A DNA stretch of 64,000 bases from Symbiodinium natans (GCA_905221605.1 CAJNDS010002745.1:1212203-1276202); one strand, 5' to 3'. Numbered from the stretch's first letter, positions 51,420 through 62,984 are shown. A program made the numbers and translations. The notes: generated by a model from the sequence alone, not told the origin.

Positions 51420-53843
51420 TGTTGCTAGGTGTCTTTTGGAGTGGTTGACTTCCTCATTTTCATCGTGCGCCTCGTCATCTTCGAGGGCTTCATCTTGTAC
51501 CAGTTCGGGCCTTTGGGCGGCTGATCGGTCTGATGGGCTTCTCCGATGGTGAAATATATACGAATCCCCCTCAATTCCACAGGGCTACCTCCCATGGACT
51601 GGGGCACACATTGTCTTCTTGTTCGTCATCTGCTGTGGTTCAAAGGAGTGGAGTCCTTTGCTCGAAGGGCTTCCAGGCTAATCACCTCTCGGGTCGCTTG
51701 AGCCACTTCACGATGCACGTCTCCCGATGTGCTTGGGATGCAGGAGGCTTCTGCGAGCATTGCTGTTGCTGGGGGCCAGCCCTCGCTGCTTCCGTGGCAT
51801 CTTCTTCGGCGATTTGATGGAGGAGTTCGATGCCCGCCCATGTTCTCTGTGGGCGGCCAGGCGTGCTTCTCCACCTTCTACAACCGCTGCTGCCTACGCT
51901 GGCGCTGTGCTGCTGTGGGTCAGGCCTTCTGAGTTCACTCCACGAAGTCTCCTGAGTCACTGCATTTCGTCACTTCGCTGAATGTTGGGCTTGTACAGGT
52001 TGCTCAGCGCCTGAATGAAGCTGTTGTTGCTTGTATAGTTCTGCTGTACACGGCGGCTTCTGTTCTGATTGCGGCTGCCTCTTTTCGAGGTGGCCGCCTC
52101 TTTTGAGGCGGATGCTTGGAGTGCACCTTCGGAGCACTTGTCCAGTTTTGTTCCGAAGAGCATGCAGTCTGTTTGCGTCTTACGCGAGCAACCTCTGCCG
52201 GTTGGACTTCCCTGCTTCCCGGCATGTTGCCAATCAACGTTTGGTTGCACTGGACTCATGGTCTGGGGCCCGTATGTCTATAGTTGGTGGCCCGCGAGGG
52301 CTTGCACTTATCTTTCAGTGCTCCCCTACGCTGGTGCCGTTGTCCTTTTCTTTGCTGCGACTCGTAGTGGCTGCGCGGACCTTCTTGGGCGCGTAGTTGG
52401 ACGCCGAATTCCAGCTTCAGACGTTGAAGCGTCGAAAGTTGCAGTGCTTTCGTTTCCGTTGTTTCCGCTGAAGGTGAAGATATTGGTCTGCCATTAGGAA
52501 GCGCACTAGCCGCGAAACAACAATCTCCTTTCGTGTGTTCTTCTTTCTTGGCTTCTAGGCCTCATCGGAAATCTTGAGGCCAATGGCGAGCTGGTCCCTT
52601 TTCGATCCTCTTCGAGGGCTACAGTTTTAGCCTAGCCCAGAAGAAGACTCCGGGAAGCTAGCGGCTGTTTATGAGCGGGGCTCCTGACGCCATCCCTGGC
52701 AACCCATCATCTCCAACATCCAAGGCCTCCATTAATGCTGACTGCTTGTGGTCTCTTCGACGTTGGGCCACAAGCAACCCTGTGTGCAAGAGCACCTTTC
52801 CGCCGCACGTCCCTGCTCGTGTGCGTCAGAGCATGCGGTGCATTGTGGTCATTTCAATCTTAAGGTTGCCTCCGACTGGATACCTGTCGTGCTGCCTTCT
52901 CGAGCAGGTCGCACGCGCATAATTGGAGCTTGGAATACGCGGTGCTTGCCGGACATGCTCCAGAACTACTGTCTGCTTCGGCAGGGGGGGGGGGGGGGGG
53001 GGGGGCGGACGTTGAATCCGCATGTTTGATTGTTTGCAAAAATACCAATCCCGGTTCAAAGTGGAGGCTTCATCCCAGCATGGCACCGAAGACCAATTCG
53101 CTACCCATTGAGCACCAGGACGACTCTGACAAGAACACTCCAAGCAGTGCGCAGGCACACAGTTGCTTGTGCCAGTTGCCTATTGTCGCAAGTCCACGGC
53201 CGTTGTCCCGCGAAGGAACGTGAAAAGTCCAAGGCCACGTTGCTCTTTGCCCCAAATCGAGAAGGCACACGCGGTCATGCAGCTCATTTGATATTTGTCG
53301 GTATGTGTCGGAGTGCAGACATGATCCTGGATGGCAGCCCTCGTGGGCAAAAATTCACAGCTGCGGGAGCAGAACGCACAGTGAACCCCAAATCCTGAGA
53401 AATGTGGCGGTCGCCCTGAAGCAGTGTTGCTGTACATTCACCTTCCGAAGGAAATGGCTAGCAAACGGAGCAGCAGGAACAGGTGGTCTTCTTGGCGTTT
53501 ACAAACTCCGCCTGTGCCGCGAAGCATCTTTGCAGCCTTCAGGCATGAGATGAACGCATTAACAAAAACAGCAATACTGCCACAAGAAGAGGCACATAGA
53601 AGGAATGGCTGGAATATAGCTTTTGCTTGCTTCACTGGAGGGACGCGACATCAACATTTTCCAGAATCCTACGTTGTCTTGGCCGACCACATGTTCCATG
53701 CAGCCAGTCTTCGGATCTCGGTGGAAGTCCCCGAGACCACTTTGCGGTTTTCAGCGTTTGCTGCCTTTATAAAGGCAATCCTTGGGTTCATGACCCGAGT
53801 CGGAGCCCGCCGATGATTTTGAGCGGGCACTCGCTGGGTGTGA
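51420..53843. other. No recognisable gene; probable LINE 3' region, then unassigned
   Basis: 51420-52500 follows the stop of copy 1 and may be its 3' UTR. It has a perfect 7-bp hairpin, CCGCCTC-TTTT-GAGGCGG, at 52094-52111. 52500-53843 has only short overlapping ORFs and a G22 run at 52984-53005. The peptide RIIGAWNTRCLPD near 52915 is faintly like the start of an APE endonuclease, but nothing follows it. Confidence 0.5.
52984..53005 (+). repeat. G22 homopolymer
   Basis: Twenty-two consecutive G residues, likely length-variable or an assembly weak point. Confidence 0.9.
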
Positions 53844-54145
53844 ATGTGGCCCACGGAGTGGCAGGGCACTTGGAACTCGAGCTTGGGCTCAAGACTCGAA
53901 CTTCCCGAGTTCCAAGCTGAAAACGCCTGGGGGTTAGCAGGCGGCCAACAGGGTCTTGCTGGTAGGTGTCTTGCGAGCCATGGCACCATCCTCCGGAGGC
54001 ACGATGAGTGGTTGGAAGCGATGGATGAGAAAGCAGCTGGGAGCCATGAGGGCTCATTTCGAGGAAAGAAGTGCCATTTCCTACCCAAAGTGGCTTGGCC
54101 AAGTGAGATTCGCGAAGGGGAAGCAAGAGATTTCTCCGAGATCTC

Positions 54146-56220
54146 TTGCAGCAGCCTGGCAGGCTTGTGGAGGCCTGGGCTGAAGTCGCTGATCCGTCTG
54201 CAATTAGGCAGTGGGCTGAGATTTGGAAAGGTGTTGGGGTGCCTGGCAGCATGCTCTGGACTGGATCCTCGAGATGGGGCCTTGGCTTCGCTGGCTGGCT
54301 CAGTGCTTGTGACAGCAGTAATGAATGGAGGTACAATTGGCAGGCGTCAGGCCTTGCTGAAGAGAAGAGGCCAGACTCGTACTGGCAAACCATGGCGGAC
54401 TATGGAGGCGATGTGGACTTGGACATGGAGGATTGGTTTAAACAGCCTGATGGGGCTTGGGCAGCTGGGGAAGGCGGCCAGAACCTCGTCACCAATGAGC
54501 CGATTCTCTTCAAGGACATACAGATCCCAGTGGGCGTGGCGGCAGCGCGGAGCGGCCAGTTCCTTTACCTGAAGGAGACGATCACCCGGGCGGACATTGC
54601 GTTCGGCGACCAGTGCCTCGAGGCCGATTACCTGATTCACGATAAGTACAACATGTTGCTCTTCGGTCAGCTTCCGAGGGGCTGGTTTGAGGGATGGACA
54701 GTTTTGACTGCTCTACTCCCCACTGTGTGTTTTAGCTTTGATCCACTCAAAGCCCAGAGAATAGGAGAAGCATCCAACCCTGGCCCTCTTGATGAGGAAA
54801 CCAGAAAACAAATCCAAGAGATGGTGCAAAATACGGTTACGCAGTCTTTGCAGATCGCTTTGGCGAGCATCGATTGGACTGCGATAGTTGCCAAAGCTTT
54901 GCCCCACCAGGGAGTTTCGGGACGAGATGGTTCAGCAACGCTTGCATCTGGACAAGACAAACGACCTGCTGACAACGACGCTCCTTCACAGGCCAAATCC
55001 AAGCGACGCAAGAAGAAACAGCAGGTTGAAACGACAGCTACGGGACAAACCCCTGCTGAACCTCCTGCTCGCCAAGTCTACGTCGCACCTGGCAAGGACA
55101 AAAACAAAGGCAAGGGGCATGGCAAGGGTGCCACGCTTAGTGAGGCGCACAAGGCATTTGAGCCTGAAGAAGGGTGGCAGGTCGTCGCACCACAGGGCGA
55201 GTTTCAACTTCGAGCTCAGGATTGGTCAGGCCAACTGGTCAACTTTGAGTCCTTCGGCAAGTTTGTTGATGACACCCCTACCGGTCGGTCGGTTGAAGCG
55301 GTTGTGTTTGCCAGTGCTGCTCAGATCCAATCCGTGCACTCCATACTTCGAGGAGCCACGAAGCCTTATAAGGTCACCACTGTCCATCTCCCGGAGGAGG
55401 GCACTAAGACCGACACACAGAAGATCCCCGGAAGGATTGGCGACCGCCTAGTGTTTCGGCAAGCGCGTGTCGTGCAGTGTGTGTCCGAAGGCAACCTGGG
55501 GGCCGCTCCTCATCCGAAGGGGATAGGCAGCAAGGTTGTGAAAATTAACCCTACCAAGAGCATTGTTACCTTCATTAAGGCCGCCAAGCGTTTCTGTGAC
55601 AAGCAGTTGTGGACCGATTTTGAGAAGAACCCGGCTCGGGCCGCCCTAACCTGGATCGCCTCACATCATGTTCAGGCCTTAGACACTTTCGGGTGGGTGC
55701 GTGAGAAATCTAGGGACGGCGAGTTTGAGACTTTCTTTGGTTTGGCAAGAATCCCTGAAGAGGACTTAACTTCTTTAATGGCTGTTTCGGGTCGCAATGG
55801 GGTTTTCCTCTCGACGCCTCGTGGAATAGGCCCGCCTTTTGCTGTTGAATGGGTTGACAAGGCTCCTGGCGATAAACCGCAAGCTTACTTAGAGAGAGTT
55901 GCAAACTTGTCCAGTAGTCTTGGGCTGATCGTGTCCGGTGGCCGCCTTGGCTTCCGCAGACCCTTGGGAAACGGCGAGGCAACCCGTCGCGTGTGGCAGA
56001 TCACTGATGTCCCAGCCTCATGGGATCAGCGAGCTGTTCAGCAGCTATTGGCCGAGTCCTTTGAAGACCTCCAACTGCTCAGCCACCGCCGGCAGAAGCA
56101 GTGGGTTTCGTTTAGGTTTAGAGCCAAACCTAAGGCAGGCCATGGAGATTGTGACCTTATCCCCGTTGTGGTTGAGCACCTTGGCGCCAATGTCACCCTT
56201 TGGGCTGCAGGTACGACCTG
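54146..56220 (+). CDS. LINE copy 2 N-terminal ORF with 2A-like motif
   Basis: About 690 aa. Residues 1-200 are Trp/Gly-rich and not recognised. At about 205-214 is RIGEASNPGP, followed by LDEETRKQIQEMVQN. Residues 250-340 are a basic low-complexity region (SKRRKKKQQVE; GKDKNKGKGHGKG). Then comes the domain shared with copy 1: EGWQVV, HSILRGATKPYKVTTVHLPE, KIPGRIGDRLVFRQARVV, DTFGWVREKSRDGEFETFFG, VEWVDKAPGDKPQAYLERV, RVWQITDVPASWDQRAVQQL. The frame ends (GPQVG) just as the OTU domain begins in another frame, so a one-base shift near 56150-56210 breaks the protein. The start is the first ATG of this frame and is uncertain. Confidence 0.7.
54758..54787 (+). other. Candidate 2A-like ribosome-skipping peptide
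   Basis: These bases encode RIGEASNPGP. The NPG|P core is exact, but the upstream DxExNPGP consensus is not: Glu is one position early and Gly replaces Asp. A hydrophobic helix (EGWTVLTALLPTVCFSFDPL) comes before it, as in 2A peptides. In trypanosome non-LTR elements 2A sequences sit near the N terminus of the ORF, a comparable position. Confidence 0.45.
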
Positions 56221-57780
56221 TTCCCGAGGACCTCAAGTTGGTTGAGTGTCCTAAGGATGGGAATTGCATGTTACATGCTGTGCAGAAAGGTTTGGAATTC
56301 CTTGGCGAACCACAGCCTGCCCACCCGCGAGTCATCAGAGCCGAGCTTGTTACGCACATGCTCAAGCATGAACGATACGAAAAAGAGTGGGATGGTTTGG
56401 ATCCGCGCGGACAGAAGTCAGCCACGGATTTCCAGCAATATATGAGCATGATTGAAAAGAATGGCGTGTTCCTCGGGGAGGCAGAACTCATTGCCTTAGC
56501 CAGGATCTACAACGTCAAAATCGTAGTGTGGCCGCAGGGCGTTGACTTCTCGCCTATTGCTGTGCATTGCAAAGCTCCTCGCACCTTAGTGCTCTGGTAC
56601 ACAGATAAGCACATCGACCTGCTTGTTCCAAAGGAGGGAGCCAAATACCCGGACACTTACGCTAAGGTTAGCGCCGGCCCGGTCCTAGGCCTTCGGGCTG
56701 GTGGTAGAAGTAGTCAAGCCTCTTCGTGCAACACACCTGTGCGCAGGCGAGCCCCTTCGGTCATGTCTGAAGCCAGCTGCCAGACTGCCAGCGCTGCCAA
56801 GGCAAACCCGAAACGAGCCCCAAGTTCGTCAGCGGTTTCTTATCCTCGCAAACGAGCTTCTTCTCGCATTTCTGCCAGTCTTGACACTCGCTGCTCAAAA
56901 CGACAAGCCTGCGACAAAAGCGCGAGCCAGAAGCCAATCCTGCTGGACGTGGATGGTGCCAACGCAGAGATTTTGCCTGTAGGCGTGCCTGCTGCCTCCA
57001 TTTCCTGTTCAGTTGGTAAGTCGGGTTGTGGGTCTAGACGTGGTTTTGCATCTTGCCCAGAGTCCACGAAAAGCGATGCCACTCACCTCGTAGAGCAGGG
57101 AGCTGCTATTGCCCCTGCGCCCAGGCATAAACCCTTTCGATGGCAGAAGCCTCTCAAAATCACCAAGTCTGGTCTTTTCCGCTGCGATTTGTGCTCATTT
57201 ACTGCCAAGGTTACGCCCACCAGCCTCCATACTGTCAGGTGGAAGCATATGACCGGGTTCCACAATGGTGCTGGACTGAATCAGAGCCAGAAGCGATCTT
57301 TTGAGTACCTTGAAAGCCTCCCTGGTGCTCAGCACCATTACCACTGGAAGTGCCCCGAGTGCGACATCGGTACGCGCAAGGCCTTCGGGAAGGCCCTCGC
57401 CCCTAGCACCGTGCGTGCTATCTGTCGTAACCACCTCAAGCAAGCCCACCCTCACATGCCCAATGTGGATTATCAACGTGCACTAGGCATCCAATCCAGG
57501 TCCCAGACGAACCGTGTCAGAAAAGCCAATGCGGCAATTGCTGAGAAGTTTCGTGACCGCATTGAGCTCATAAAGAGGGGAATGCAGCCTTTCACCTGGC
57601 CCATCTTCCGCACAAGGAAGAATAAGTCCAAGGCCGTCTCCATGCAGCAGGTGTGGCGTTGCTCTAGGTGCATGCGATGCCTCTACAACTCAACCGACGC
57701 TAGCGCACATGGCCCTCACTGTGGGCGAGGCGAGGCCTCCACTCCAACAAGCAAGCCATCCGCAAGCTTGGCCTGGTGCG
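56190..57780 (+). CDS. LINE copy 2 OTU protease and zinc fingers
   Basis: The frame continues the protein from VRPVPEDLKLVECPKDGNCM, which holds the OTU Asp and nucleophile Cys, through HAVQKGLEFLGEP, MLKHERYEKEWDG and YMSMIEKNGVFLGEAELIAL, to LVLWYTDKHIDLLVPKEGAK with the catalytic His. A Ser/Arg/Cys-rich spacer follows, then Cys/His modules: CDLCSFTAKVTPTSLHTVRW with HMTGFH, CPECDIGTRKAFGKALA with NHLKQAH, and CSRCMRCLYNSTDASAHGPH with Cys. The order is the same as in copy 1. After the last finger the frame runs out at 57800 (WCVCAGPL), overlapping the RT frame that opens upstream of it. Confidence 0.78.
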
Positions 57781-60674
57781 TGTGTGCAGGACCTCTATGA
57801 TAGCTACGTGACCTCTGAAAAGGAAGCCCGCATCCTCCGTTGGAAATGCATGGTCCAAGACTCCCCGAACAAGCAAGTCGCTTGGCTTCGTCGACGTGCG
57901 GATCTCGCTTTGGAACTCCAAGCCCGGCCCCTGCCTGTCACGGACGTCGCAACTGCCATTCACCCGATTTCTGTGCTGAAAGAGCACGGCCCCAAGTGGG
58001 AGAAATTGTGGACGTATCCTGAAGATGACCCTGTCAGGCTGGATGACATCAATGACATCTTGAAGGATGTACCGGCGTGCCCTACCTCTGAAATCATGCT
58101 TACCCTTGAGCCCCAGGACTTAGTTCGGCAAGCTAAGCACATGTCTGGCAAGGCTCCGGGCCATGATAGCTGGAGCGCCGACGACCTTGCCCGCTTGCCT
58201 CTCAACTGGTGGGCTAATTTAGCCCAAATCTGGAACAGCATTATTGCTGGCGCTCCAGTACCTCTCACGTGGTCTCGCGCGCTCGTTGCTCTCATCCCTA
58301 AAAAGGTGGTCAACACAAGACCGTTGGGCCTTTGCCCGATCGTGTGGCGCATCGGCGCACGTGCCATCGTAGGCAAACTGAGGCCTTGGATTCATCAGTG
58401 GATCACGCCGTTGGCCTTTGGAGGCGCCCCGGGCACCTCGTGCGCCGACGCGCACTTACGCATCACTGCGGCGATTTTAAAGGGCGCCAAAGAATTTATC
58501 CAACAGGACCTCAAAAACTTCTTTGATCACCTTTCTTTACCCGCAGTCCTCCCTGTGTTAGCCCATTTAGGAGCTCCTCATGCCCTAACCCACGTCCTGA
58601 AAAGTTTCTATCGCTGTCCAACCCGCCTCTTCAAAGTTGGGCGCTTTGTGGCTGGGGGTTGGGTCGGGGTCTCTCGGGGTTTCGTTCAGGGGTGCCCCTT
58701 TTCCCCATTAGTCGCTCTAGCGGTCGGCCATGCCTGGAGCCACCACTTTTGTCCCGCGATGTCCGTGGTTTCATTTTCGTTGACGACCGGCTTCTTTGGC
58801 CGCGTCCAGAAGCTTCGTGCCCTGTTGAAAGCACTGCAATCGCTCTTGCGCCCTCCGACCATTTTGATAGCACTTTCAAATTGCGTTGTGAGCGCGATAA
58901 ATGTGCCTACGTCACTGTACCCGGACAGGGCCGACTGGGGGGCCTTGCTCAGACGTGGGTACCAAGAGCTTGCTCGTCTTGATTTCTTAGGCATTGCGTT
59001 GGATGTCGAGGCCCTTGAAGGTAGACCACTCAAACTCATCCTCGACAAGGTCCTTTTCCGTGTGAGGTTCCTCAAGTGTCTTCCTATCTCCTTGCACCGC
59101 AAAGTCATTCTCATCCGCAGCATGGCCTTTTCGTGCTTCACGTGGTGTGCCGGTGTGGCTATGCCTGAGCCACAAATTCTTCGGTCTATCCAACACGAGA
59201 TCTCTGCTCTCTTCCGTGGCGCTTTCAAACAGGAAGTCCCTTTCTTCCTTATGCACGAGATCCTGGGCTGGGAGTCGTCCCCTCAGTTTGCCTGTGATTT
59301 TGCAGCGTTGCAAGTAGCAAACCGATTCGCCGTCAGACGGCCCTCTTGGTACGATGACCTTCCACTTGATGAGGCTTTCGTTACCTGGCCTGACGTCATG
59401 CCTGTTGCTCGCGACGCTGTACATCGCTTGGGGTGGTCCATTCTGCCCGGGGGTAGCGGGATCACGCGGTGCGACGCTAATGGTGTGCGAGTTTTCAAGT
59501 TTGGATTCTCTAACATAAGCGTCCTGAAGTCGTGGCTAACCGCTGCTTTTCGTGACGCTGGCGTGTATCAGTGTCGTCGTGTCCAACGGCGGGGTCATCG
59601 TGACGAGGAGGCTTGTGCTCGTGGTCTGGACCTCCCTGCGCCCGCTACAGGCCACTCCTTCGACTTTGCTGCTCACCGGGCTGCTTTCTTCGGCTTGGGG
59701 ACCTTGGCCCAAAAACGTGCCGCCGCTGCATCGGGGGGTAGCTTTTGGTATCATAACCCTGTTAAGTGTCGTACTGTCACTCCAGAGGACCCTGCTGCTT
59801 CTTGTGCTTGTGGCAGCAAATTCCCGTCACGCCCGCACCTCACTTGGACTTGCCCTGTCACTGCTTCTCTTAGACAGGGACTCCCGCCCCCAACCGACCG
59901 TGCCAGCGAGAGGCTTTTTGCTCCCCCTCTGAAGCCTTTCCCGCCTGCCCCTTCCGGTCTAAACGCGGATGTTTTCCGTGACGAGGTTGCTGCTGACCTC
60001 TACAGCGCCCTAACAACCACTGACGAGATCCTTGTTGCGACCGATGGCTCCTCGTTCGAGGATGTTGGCGGATATGCAATCGTTATCCGTGCGGGCACCG
60101 GAATCCACTCTCACGCCTCTGGAAATGATGATGAAGACCAATCTGCTTTTCGTTCCGAGGCTTGTGCCCTCCAAGTGCTTGCCAGAGCTCTTGCTGCCAT
60201 TGTGGCCAAAGTTGCTGGCAATGTCACTGTGCTGGTGGATTGCCAGAGTGCTCTGCGCGCCATCGAAAGTCCTTTGCGGAGTGCCCTTCCGCTTCTTTTT
60301 GAAGAAATTGCCAAAAACTTCCTCGCCGCTAAGGAGTCTGGCCTCACCACTCGCTTTATGTGGGTCCCTGCACACGACCGGCATGACAAATGGTCCCCAA
60401 ATTGGGGTTATGATGCCGCCTTGTGCAGGAACTTGAACAAGATTGCCGATGAACAGGCCGGTCTAGATCTCTGCGCGCTGCCTGGCACAAGGAGCTTGCT
60501 ACCGCCCGTGCTTGGTCTGCGAAGGCCATTTGCAATTCGGCTAAAGCAAGTGAGACCTATAGGGATTTCCTTCTAGAGTCCAAGTGTTCCGCCAATGCCA
60601 ACCCGCCAGCTGCCTCCAGAAAAGATGCTGAGGATCTCCGCCCGGGGGTTGCTGATGAGGTGGGTGTGGGCTGA
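57780..60674 (+). CDS. LINE copy 2 reverse transcriptase and RNase H, frameshifted
   Basis: The long frame (to 60576) starts with the linker (VQDLYDSYVTSEKEARILRW), then RT: WSRALVALIPKKVVNTRPLG, motif A FIQQDLKNFFDHL, motif B RGFVQGCPFSPLVALAV. From about 58745 to 58930 the true frame is one base off and encodes RDVRGFIFVDDRLLWPRP, the catalytic motif C. The long frame reads SFSLTTGFFGRVQKL there instead, and regains the correct protein at RADWGALLRRGYQELARLDF. RNase H: VATDGSSFEDVGGYAIVI, FRSEACALQVLARAL, VLVDCQSALRAI, WVPAHDRHDKW ... LNKIADEQA. A last shift near 60460 leads to SLRAAWHKELATARAWSAKA and a stop at 60672-60674. Catalytic residues of RNase H are intact; RT needs two base changes to be read. 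Confidence 0.8.
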
Positions 60675-61804
60675 AGTTTCTTGTCAGCTTCCACTTCCTT
60701 GCCGTGCGGCTGACCCTGCTTTTGGCTCTCAGCTCTCTCCCGCGACTTCAATGCACCGCTGGGCTTTCGGTTTTGGGTTTTTCTGTTTTAGTGGTTCTTG
60801 CACTCCGTGCACCCGCGGGACAGAATCACTCACTGCCGTGCCGCCTGAGGTCTTTAATTGGTTTCCTAGTGCACCTGGCCTGTCTCGTCGTACAGACGTT
60901 TGCCCTGTGCATGAGGATTTCGCCTGGTTTTGTCACGGAGGTGTGGTGGCTTGGGTTGCTTTGGGTGACCGTCCCTGCCAGTACCTCCTACATATGTTTC
61001 GAGACTCGATACAGCCGTGTTTGCATTGCCACGCTTTGCGTTGAAAGAGATGTCTGCTTTTTCTCGGATAGGCCGCATGAGCTTGTGGACTTCAAACTGT
61101 ACACGAATGTCCACTTTTGAGCTCTAGTACGCTGTCTGCAGCTTGCAGCGCTCATGTGAGCATTTTGCGAGTGCTTCTGCACTTTCAAAGGGCTTCAGGA
61201 CGAATTTTCTCCTGTGTACAGTTGGGAGGATTCGCCAGCTTACGCGACCAGCCGCGTGTCTTGAGTCTTGCGTCGCAAGTTCTTCACTTCGGCGCTCACT
61301 TGGGGCACGTTTGTTTCCTATTACACTTGGAACTCGTGGGCATCGATGTGATTGCCATCGTGGCCTTGGACCCGCGCGGCATTCCAAGACATTGCTCGCA
61401 AAGTGATTGGGTGGCTCTGAGAAGTATTTGGACTACGGCGTTGTGCGTCCGCCTGCAGCCTCGGCAATTGACGTGCGATGCGCCGTATGTGCCCTTTCTG
61501 AAGCTGCCTCAACGGCGTTTTCTCTGGAACCATGAGGTGATGAAAGATGCCACGGTGGCCATTGACACTGCAAAGATGCTGTCGGATACCACCCATTACA
61601 CTCTGAACATTACGCATGTCTGGACATAGCCTTGGTTGTCAAAAAGTACACAACCAGAAAACGAGGACAGCTGACGCGCGAGGCCGATGCTAGAAAAGCG
61701 CCCGTGTGTTCAGGAGTCGTTTGATCGGTCATTTGTTGGGTTGCAGACTCTTTTTCAGTGGAGCTGCTTGTCCTCTTCTTTTTCCCCATCCTATCTTCTC
61801 TTCC

Positions 61805-61842
61805 CAAACCCTAAACCCCAAACCCTAAAAGCCCTAAACCGT
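61805..61842 (-). repeat. Short CCCTAAA tract
   Basis: CCCTAAACCCCAAACCCTAA and related heptamers. Confidence 0.8.
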
Positions 61843-62212
61843 CTTTTGTCCTCTTCTTTCCTCCTCTTTTTCCTCTGCAGCATGTCTCCGTTTTGCGTGC
61901 TTGTTGCGTTGCATGGAGGGCGAGGAGGGCTGGCAGAGCGCAGTTGCCGTTCAAGTTGCTCTCCTCTTCTTCTCTTCTCCTCTTCTCTTCCTCTCTTTTC
62001 TCCTCCATTCCCGCATTGTTTGTCTTTAGATCCCTCTCTGTCTCTCTGTCTCTCTGTGTATGAGTGCGCGTTATCTCAAGCGCCTGTTTTGGAAAGCTCC
62101 GTGGATCTGGAGGGTTCATTACGCGGGGATCTTGAGTTATAGATCGCGGGTTGTATGAGGGCTTGGTCCTTGTTGCTTTGGCGTTTTGGGGCCCCTGACC
62201 CTAAGCTGAACC

Positions 62213-62242
62213 CTATAAGCCCTGAACCCTGAACCCTGAACC
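62213..62242 (-). repeat. Short CCCTGAA heptamer tract
   Basis: Three to four CCCTGAA units, the complement of the TTCAGGG variant. Confidence 0.7.
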
Positions 62243-62716
62243 GCCTCCCCGATCCGGCTCAAGCACATGCCGGCCCGCATCGTGAAAAGCAACGTGACAC
62301 TTGTGCTTGTCCGCGTGCCATCCTTTGGCGGGGAGTGAGCACGGTTTTGGTGTTTTGTAGGACGCCTGGTAGGTTTCTACTGATGACTTGTACACAAGCT
62401 CACGACCAAGAACAAAAAAGCGCACCCAAGGTGAAACAACAGCAAATTGAGGAAAGGCAATGGCCAGGGGCCAGGGCTTGTAAGAGGACGTCCGCTCTTC
62501 TTCCCTTGTCTTGCCGGGCCTGAACGGGAGGTCTCACAACACCGTGTGGCCAGGGGCTTGTGTTGCTCTAGCGGGGATCGACACCGACGCGCGCGGTTTT
62601 CAAGCTTTTGCTTGGCCTTGACGCGTGAGTCCTTTTGTCTCCTTGCTGGCAACTGTGGCCCAAGCCAAGCCAAAGGCTTGGCCGTAAGTTTGTTTCTTTC
62701 CGTGTTTACATTCACA

Positions 62717-62821
62717 ATGAAGCAATTGTCATGGTCCTCACTGGCCGTGGCTTGCGTGGTGGGCTGGTGTCGGGCTCAGAAACGCGCTCTCAGGAGCATA
62801 CCACGTGAATTTGCCATTTGA
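62717..62821 (+). CDS. Signal-peptide-like first exon, right gene copy
   Basis: The 34-residue frame starts MKQLSWSSLAVACVVGWCRA, equal in length and nearly identical to the left copy at 8512-8408. It has the shape of an ER signal peptide. Homology to the left copy extends upstream to about 62440 (AGAGGACGTCC, then TTGTCTTGCC and GTCTCCTTGCTGGCA), suggesting a shared promoter and 5' UTR. Just after it, in another frame, comes YTIHCQGNAIPAFCNEAGAG, which the left copy also has (62840-62905). That points to a small second exon or a frameshift common to both copies. Confidence 0.5.
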   Translation: MKQLSWSSLAVACVVGWCRAQKRALRSIPREFAI

Positions 62822-62940
62822 ACGTGTTTACCAGTTGTCTCAGTGGTCTTATACCATACACTGCCAGGGCAATGCTATCCCTGCCTTCTGCAATGAAGCT
62901 GGCGCAGGCACGAAAAGGGGAAGAGTACAGGCAGTTGTAG

Positions 62941-62947
<7 letters not shown>

Positions 62948-62984
<37 letters not shown>

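Larger units (their letters stand above)
53900..60674 (+). mobile_element. OTU-containing LINE, copy 2 (endonuclease lost)
   Basis: Order: an N-terminal ORF with an NPGP motif (54146-56220), OTU and zinc fingers (56190-57780), then linker, RT and RNase H (57780-60674). Frameshifts lie near 56200, 58750, 58930 and 60460. Copy 1 has an APE endonuclease between zinc fingers and linker; here the last finger runs within tens of bases into the linker, so about 1 kb is gone. The 5' limit is unknown: an open frame at 53956-54183 may hold the first residues. The two copies are clearly different at protein level, so they are separate lineages of one family and not a recent duplication. Confidence 0.8.
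60675..62440. other. No recognisable gene; probable LINE 3' region and spacer
   Basis: Overlapping plus-strand ORFs (60704-61120, Leu/Cys-rich; 61117-61629) have no family motif and may be LINE 3' UTR. A short CCCTAAA tract lies at 61805-61842, pyrimidine-rich CTCTT runs at 61850-62060, and CCCTGAA heptamers at 62213-62242. Confidence 0.5.
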
